A stretch of 19,108 nucleotides of DNA from Ignavibacteriaceae bacterium. GTDB taxonomy: Bacteria; Bacteroidota; Ignavibacteria; Ignavibacteriales; Ignavibacteriaceae. Below, piece after piece: positions 14,698-19,108 of this stretch (its first letter is position 1; each line of letters begins with the position of its first letter). The DNA is taken from the NCBI GenBank assembly GCA_023231105.1, contig JALNWB010000068.1, forward strand, positions 1 to 19,108. Direction: 5' to 3'. The position numbers and the translations under genes were made by a program. The notes beneath the pieces are model-generated. The model did not search any database. It saw only the letters and a program-made list of their open reading frames with translations, and was not told the origin of the DNA.

Positions 14698-14724
14698 AAA
14701 AACCCTATTGAATGAGAGGTTTTT
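14698..14724 (-). terminator. Weak terminator after the CotH/lamin-tail gene
   Basis: On the minus strand AAAAACC (complement of 14718-14724) pairs with GGTTTTT (complement of 14698-14704) around 13 bases, ending in a T-run. It lies 19 bases after the stop of the gene at 14743. The stem is short and AT-rich, so read-through into the cold-shock-like gene is likely. Confidence 0.4.
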
Positions 14725-14742
14725 TAACGAATAGATGAAATG

Positions 14743-17700
14743 TTATTTCATCAGGATTAACTTTTTTGTTTCAACAAAACTGCCTGCGCGAAGTTGATAG
14801 AAATAAACTCCGCTTGGTAAGTTGTTAGTGGTTAGTTGAGTGTTGTTAGTCGTCTCAAATTTAACGGAATATTTTCCTGCACTTTGTTCTTCATTTACTA
14901 ATGTCGCAATTACTCTACCAAGAATATCAAATACTTTCAAACTAACTTTACTGTGGACTGCCAACTGCCAACTGATTACTGTTTCCGGATTAAACGGATT
15001 TGGATAATTCTGATAAAGTGTAAACTCATTCGGAAGAAGTGTTGACTCACTTCCGGTTTTTGTGTAAACATCATTCATCTTTCCCGGCGTTCCGAACAAA
15101 GTTGAAGCTTTCCAACTTTGTGGTAAAGCATTATCAAGCTGTGGATTCCGTAACGACAGCGTTCTCCCGGTTCCGTTTGCCAGAGAATCCCACTCACCGG
15201 TTGATGTGAAAGAAACTTCATCAACAATATTTCCATTTGCGTTTATCAACTGGATTTTTTCTCCGGCGTTGCTTAAACCAAAATTTAAATCTCCTAAAAC
15301 ATTTATTTCGTTCGGATAAAATGATTTGAACTTTGTTGTATCTCTGCAAAGAAGCAGATAGCCATGTTCTTTCAAAATAATATTTCCCGGGAAGAGAAAA
15401 ACATTTGCTTGACTATCTTGGAATTTCCAGCCGGAAAGCGAGACTAATTCGGAAGACGGATTATAGAGTTCGATCCAATCTTCCGTATCAAACGATGGAG
15501 ATGATTTATAGTTGATTTCATTGATCACAACGGATGTAACAACTAATTCCGCCGGTTCAAAAACAGCGGTTAAATAAGAATCGTTTTCAGCAAGAACAAT
15601 TATTTCGGAAGAAGTTGAATCTGCAATTCCTTCCCATCGCACGAAACGGTATCCCGGCATTGCAAACGCTCTAACTTTAAGCGGAATGTTTTTGAAAAAA
15701 ACTTGTTGTGAATCGTTCTCTTTAACTTCAACTTCATGCGCAAAGATTTTTCCCCACTCAGGATTATTCCTTCCAAGCTTTAGTGAATAAGTTCCGCTTA
15801 AATTGAATTTTGTATTTATAAATCCACGCATTGCAGCAGCGCGGTTTAAGGCAAAATCTTTCATCAGTTGAATATTGACAAGCCAGTCTTTTCCGATGGA
15901 AATTGATTTCACCCACCGTTGTTTGTGTCTCGGAATTTCGGAAGCGATCACTTTGCTCAAACTGTCAATTACTGCAATAACGTGTTCGGTTTCATACGTT
16001 GTATTCATATGAACGGCAAACCGCTGAATGAATTCGTTTTTGAATTCATCGTTCTCTAAAAGTTTTCTCAACATCAACGTTGCCCATGGCGGATTTGGCC
16101 AGCTTGGTCCATCTGTTGCAGTTGCTTGTTCAAGTGTGTTCGTGTAGTACTGCCCTTCTGCATTTCCACCGAAAGTAAAATCAAGATCATAAACCATCCA
16201 CCGCCATTTTCCTAATGGTGATCTTTCGCGCCACAATTTCATGTTTGCGCCTGGCCAATCTCCGTTTGCAGAAAAAATTTGTGCTATTTGGTAATCGATA
16301 TATTCGTCAATATCAATGATTGATTTTAGATGTTCATAATTTGTCGATGCCGCAATATTCTTATTTGTTAAAAAAGTGATCATATCGTTGTAGGCTGTTA
16401 AATCACCGTTGTTAGCGGCAACTCCTTTACTTATTTCGATAAGATCAATGGAATCCTTATCAACGCTAAAATGAGCGGCAATAAAGTTAGCATCTAATTT
16501 TTCTCTGATGTTATGAATGCCCCAATACTCTCCGTTAATAAAAAGAATTGAAGGACGATATGCTTGATGGTCAACGTTCATTCCTTGATCAATTAATGAT
16601 TGCGCCATTTCTTCGCGGAACATAGTGCGCCACCAATCTTGCCCGCCGCTTCGAAGCACGATGTTTTCAAATTCATTTACAAAAATATTCGGAAAAACGC
16701 GGTAGTGAAGTTTATCCAAACCATATTCATTTCGAAAATAAAATGCGAGAGATTTCATCGGATAGATTCGGCTGCAACCGCCATAAATTTTTACTCCGGC
16801 GGAAGTTTTGAAAGCGAGCGATCTATCTTTTTCAAAAAATTCTAATTCAACCGGACGTTCCCAATCTTGATTCCAGTTTTTCGGAGAGTTGCTGCATAAC
16901 CCGGTTATTCCATTTGTTCCTTCAACATAAATTCCTGCGGAATCGCTGAAAAAATTTGCCGGATCTGTGACAATGGAAAAGATTGGCAATTCACTATGCT
17001 CATTAATAAAGTAAGAATAGGTTAAAGTGTTGCTTGAAAGAAAGCCATCCTTAAACGCTTTCACGCGTAACACTGTAGTTGAATCTATTTGAATTGCATT
17101 TACAAAGATGAAACTATTTTTTGCCGGAATGGTTCCATCTGTTGTGTAATAAATAACTGCATCAACGTCGGAAGTTGAAATTGTTATAGTGATAGGTGAA
17201 TCATAAAATCCGCTTTGATGTGAGACGAGAGGTTCGCCAAGTTTATTGAAGATTGATGAAGCAAGATTTTTAGAACCGGGAGAAGAAGGAGAAAATATAA
17301 ACCACTCCGGTGTTCCGTCAGGAAATCTTCCAAAAGAAATATTAGGTAATTGAGCCGAAAAAGAAATTGAATCAATTAACTCTCCTGAAGGATTGAACAG
17401 ACAAACTTGCTGACCGGAAGCGCTTAACTTGAAATTTGTATGCATGCCAACATTTTTGTTATCTGCCCAAACAAGTAAATAATTTTTAGATTGAATTATT
17501 ATATCGGTTTGAAACTTGTATTTTTGCGGTAGAGAAAAATTATCGGTAATACTGTAGTCTTTTAAATTGATTGCACCATCGCTTGCGTTAAAAAGTTCGA
17601 TCCAATCGGAATATGATTGGTAATCCGGATCAGCAATTGCAGCCGTGTTGGAAGCCATGATCTCATTTAAGTAAAGCGATTGCGTGAAAATTTTCTCATG

Positions 17701-17766
17701 ATAAAAAAAGAGAAGAAGAAAAGCAAAAAGAAGTGAGTAAGATGGATTAAGTTTTTTCATAATCAT
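14743..17766 (-). CDS. Secreted CotH-kinase protein with two lamin-tail domains and T9SS sorting domain
   Basis: A 1007-residue exported protein. Order: signal peptide (1-~30), lamin-tail domain (~30-165, L-Y-L-N-E-I-M-A-S-N and D-W-I-E-L-F-N), chitobiase-C-like β-sandwich (~178-252, Y-Y-T-T-D-G-T-I-P), CotH domain (~258-600), second lamin-tail domain (~735-860, V-I-N-E-I-N-Y and D-W-I-E-L-Y-N-P), T9SS sorting domain (915-1007). The CotH part shows G-I-H-N-I-R-E-K (416-423) and N-G-D-W-P-G-A-N-M-K-L-W (501-512), then Y-D-L-D-F (526-530) whose Asp pair is the likely metal site. CotH-family spore-coat proteins are atypical secreted protein kinases; activity here is unproven. ATGs at 17766 and 17760 are both possible starts and neither has a clear ribosome site. 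It follows the GH3-like gene by 66 bases, likely co-transcribed. The 3' end shares a near-identical DNA segment with that gene. Confidence 0.92.
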   Translation of the reverse strand: MIMKKLNPSYSLLFAFLLLFFYHEKIFTQSLYLNEIMASNTAAIADPDYQSYSDWIELFNASDGAINLKDYSITDNFSLPQKYKFQTDIIIQSKNYLLVWADNKNVGMHTNFKLSASGQQVCLFNPSGELIDSISFSAQLPNISFGRFPDGTPEWFIFSPSSPGSKNLASSIFNKLGEPLVSHQSGFYDSPITITISTSDVDAVIYYTTDGTIPAKNSFIFVNAIQIDSTTVLRVKAFKDGFLSSNTLTYSYFINEHSELPIFSIVTDPANFFSDSAGIYVEGTNGITGLCSNSPKNWNQDWERPVELEFFEKDRSLAFKTSAGVKIYGGCSRIYPMKSLAFYFRNEYGLDKLHYRVFPNIFVNEFENIVLRSGGQDWWRTMFREEMAQSLIDQGMNVDHQAYRPSILFINGEYWGIHNIREKLDANFIAAHFSVDKDSIDLIEISKGVAANNGDLTAYNDMITFLTNKNIAASTNYEHLKSIIDIDEYIDYQIAQIFSANGDWPGANMKLWRERSPLGKWRWMVYDLDFTFGGNAEGQYYTNTLEQATATDGPSWPNPPWATLMLRKLLENDEFKNEFIQRFAVHMNTTYETEHVIAVIDSLSKVIASEIPRHKQRWVKSISIGKDWLVNIQLMKDFALNRAAAMRGFINTKFNLSGTYSLKLGRNNPEWGKIFAHEVEVKENDSQQVFFKNIPLKVRAFAMPGYRFVRWEGIADSTSSEIIVLAENDSYLTAVFEPAELVVTSVVINEINYKSSPSFDTEDWIELYNPSSELVSLSGWKFQDSQANVFLFPGNIILKEHGYLLLCRDTTKFKSFYPNEINVLGDLNFGLSNAGEKIQLINANGNIVDEVSFTSTGEWDSLANGTGRTLSLRNPQLDNALPQSWKASTLFGTPGKMNDVYTKTGSESTLLPNEFTLYQNYPNPFNPETVISWQLAVHSKVSLKVFDILGRVIATLVNEEQSAGKYSVKFETTNNTQLTTNNLPSGVYFYQLRAGSFVETKKLILMK
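14816..14850 (-). repeat. Heptanucleotide tract 1 inside the CotH gene sorting domain
   Basis: Five consecutive 7-base units on the coding strand follow the pattern ACTAACA (units 1 and 4 exact; unit 3 ACTAACC; units 2 and 5 more diverged). They encode the T-N-N-T-Q-L-T-T-N-N-L linker of the sorting domain. Confidence 0.7.
14947..14981 (-). repeat. Heptanucleotide tract 2 inside the CotH gene sorting domain
   Basis: Five consecutive units of CAGTNNN on the coding strand, with CAGTTGG twice in tandem. They encode V-I-S-W-Q-L-A-V-H-S-K. The period of 7 against codons of 3 means every unit is read in a different frame. Confidence 0.75.
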
Positions 17767-17832
17767 ATAAATTCTTAATCCAAATTACGAAGAATAAAAC
17801 CCTAATGTTTACCTAAACCACGGCATTACTTT

Positions 17833-19108
17833 TTAACGAAGCAGAATCATTTTCTTCGCCTCAATAAAATTACCTGCCTGAAGTTGATAGAAATAAACTC
17901 CGCTTGGCAGGGTGTTGGTGGTTAGTTGAGTGTTGTTAGTCGTTTCAAATTTAACGGAATATTTTCCTGCACTTTGTTCTTCGTTTACTAATGTTGTTAT
18001 TTCTTTACCGAGAACATCAAAAACTTTTAGAGTAACTTTACTGAAGACTGACAACTGATAACTAATAACTGTTTCCGGATTAAACGGATTTGGATAATTA
18101 TTCCCCAAATAAAATTCAGTCGGTAATTTTATCTGTTGTTCTTCTTTTATTTCTACAGGATTCAAATTAAAAACCTCAACTTCATAAAGCGAATATCCGT
18201 AAACGGTTCCCCGTTTAATGCCGTAAATACGAAGGTATCTTGCAGAAGCCTGCACATCATATTTCTCGATTCCGCCGTAGCTGTTCGTCTGATGAATAAG
18301 GTCAATCCAACTGCTCGCATCATTAGAGATTTGAATTTTATATTCTTTGCCGTAAGCCGCTTCCCAAAATAATTTAATTTGGTTGAACTCCTGAACCGAA
18401 CCTAAATCAATGGTAATGGTTTGCGGATCAGAAAATTGCGAAGACCAGCGCGTTCCATAATTCCCATCCACGGCTTTGTCTCCTTCAAGTCCGGCTTTTT
18501 CAATTGAGGAAACGGTAACCGTTTTTCGTAAAGCAATACTTTTTGGCGGCGCTTCATACACTTTAAACGATGCGGACTTTTTATTATTCGAAGTATTTCT
18601 TTCTGTGATTGTTCGTAAATAATTTACTTCAACTTCAACGGTAAAATTCGCGATTTGATCGGCAGTCCAAGTATAACTGCTATCAGCAGCAATCGTTCCG
18701 TTTATTAATTTCATTCCGCCGGCGGGAATTGCATCAGTGATTTCTGAAAATTTACTGATCTCTTTTCCATTCACTTTGAAAAGAACTTCAAGCGGTTGAT
18801 CGCTTGGAGTTGCGCCGGTTCCTCTGTTTATTATCGTTGCTAAAAATTGAACCTTCTCTCCTTTTAAAGGATAAGCTGGAACAGTGCGAATGTTTGCAAT
18901 TTGTAAATCGGGAGTTGGAGTTGCTGTTGTCAGTTCAAACGTTCCCTGCATAGGAAGATTATCAGACGAAGGACCAACTTGCATTGCATACAGACCGGGT
19001 GCAACGGTATAACTTTGCGCCGCTTCATCATAATAGTAAAGTTCGTTTGGCGAAATTTGGAATGTGACTGTTTTTGTTTCGCCTACTTCCAACGGAATTC
19101 TTTTAAAA
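17833..19108 (-). CDS. Secreted multidomain protein, C-terminal part (GH3-like Fn3 end, CARDB, F5/8C, T9SS tail)
   Basis: The reading frame is open to the right edge, so only the last ~425 residues are visible; the TTG at 19092 is not a start. Numbering from it, residues 1-58 (preceded by F-K-R-I-P; then V-G-E-T-K-T-V-T-F and P-G-L-Y-A-M-Q-V-G-P-S-S) match the fibronectin-III-like domain that closes GH3 glycoside hydrolases. Residues ~62-178 are a CARDB/Ig-like domain (D-L-Q-I-A-N-I, ending R-N-T-S-N-N-K). Residues ~185-309 are an F5/8 type C (discoidin, CBM32-like) domain (A-V-D-G-N-Y-G-T-R-W-S, Y-L-R-I-Y, Y-E-V-E-V-F). Residues 327-419 are a T9SS sorting domain. A secreted β-glucosidase-type enzyme with carbohydrate binding is likely, but the catalytic domain is outside the window. 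It is upstream of the CotH gene on the same strand. Confidence 0.85.
   Translation of the reverse strand, partial: FKRIPLEVGETKTVTFQISPNELYYYDEAAQSYTVAPGLYAMQVGPSSDNLPMQGTFELTTATPTPDLQIANIRTVPAYPLKGEKVQFLATIINRGTGATPSDQPLEVLFKVNGKEISKFSEITDAIPAGGMKLINGTIAADSSYTWTADQIANFTVEVEVNYLRTITERNTSNNKKSASFKVYEAPPKSIALRKTVTVSSIEKAGLEGDKAVDGNYGTRWSSQFSDPQTITIDLGSVQEFNQIKLFWEAAYGKEYKIQISNDASSWIDLIHQTNSYGGIEKYDVQASARYLRIYGIKRGTVYGYSLYEVEVFNLNPVEIKEEQQIKLPTEFYLGNNYPNPFNPETVISYQLSVFSKVTLKVFDVLGKEITTLVNEEQSAGKYSVKFETTNNTQLTTNTLPSGVYFYQLQAGNFIEAKKMILLR
17906..17940 (-). repeat. Heptanucleotide tract 1, copy in the GH3-like gene
   Basis: Position-for-position counterpart of 14816-14850, with four base differences; the last three coding-order-first units are identical to that copy. 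It encodes T-N-N-T-Q-L-T-T-N-T-L. Confidence 0.65.
18037..18071 (-). repeat. Heptanucleotide tract 2, copy in the GH3-like gene
   Basis: Five units of [CT]AGTNNN on the coding strand, counterpart of 14947-14981 but with different variable bases in several units. It encodes V-I-S-Y-Q-L-S-V-F-S-K. Confidence 0.7.

Noticed and set aside
14743..19108. Adjacent repeated 3' ends as a sign of a broken or duplicated gene
   Set aside because: Both frames are intact and their upstream domains are unrelated; only the sorting-domain segment is shared.

Overview
The window looks like chromosomal DNA from a member of the Ignavibacteria or a close relative in the Bacteroidota/Chlorobi group. Three genes end in the type IX secretion (T9SS) sorting domain in its Ignavibacteria-style form (an N-Y-P-N-P-F-N-P motif, then V-x-D-x-L-G-[KR], then S-G-V-Y-F-Y and a basic C-terminus). 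The DNA is AT-rich, genes are tightly packed, and most starts carry an AAGGA/GGAG-type ribosome binding site. This assignment is an inference from protein style; no rRNA or tRNA gene is present.

Layout, left to right. (1) 2-721 (+) is the end of a DNA/RNA non-specific endonuclease whose start lies outside the window. (2) 807-4853 is a run of small metabolic and detoxification-type genes: aldehyde dehydrogenase (-), DUF1569/DinB-fold protein (+), short-chain dehydrogenase (-), DinB protein (+) and OsmC protein (+). (3) 5078-6336 (+) holds a membrane protein of unknown function and a small VOC/glyoxalase-fold protein. (4) 6390-8972 (-) is alanyl-tRNA synthetase, the one certain housekeeping gene. 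(5) 9083-14023 (+) holds a large secreted T9SS protein with its own terminator, a third DinB-superfamily protein (DUF1572 type), and an ATP-cone domain fused to a uridine-kinase-like domain. (6) 14134-19108 (-) holds a divergent cold-shock-domain protein, a 1007-residue secreted CotH/lamin-tail protein, and the C-terminal part of a secreted multidomain protein that resembles the end of a GH3 glycoside hydrolase.

How the genes may work together. Three DinB-superfamily proteins, an OsmC protein, a VOC protein, an SDR and an ALDH within about 12 kb suggest electrophile and peroxide handling, possibly linked to a bacillithiol-type thiol. That is inference only; no thiol-synthesis gene is visible. 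The three T9SS-tagged proteins, and possibly the nuclease, would act at the cell surface or outside the cell on polymers.

The most unusual content is repeats. Three of the four convergent gene junctions hold inverted repeats of different families (724-799, 6343-6386, 14032-14133); the fourth leaves only 7 bases. An octamer-based inverted repeat fills much of 4921-5016. The sorting-domain ends of the two large minus-strand genes are about 89% identical at DNA level (14791-15010 against 17881-18100), and each contains two tracts of five heptanucleotide units that are translated in frame. No gene-free stretch exceeds 300 bases; the longest is 4854-5077 (224 bases). I see no CRISPR array, transposase, tRNA, rRNA or clear defence system, and nothing here that I would call a new multi-gene system.
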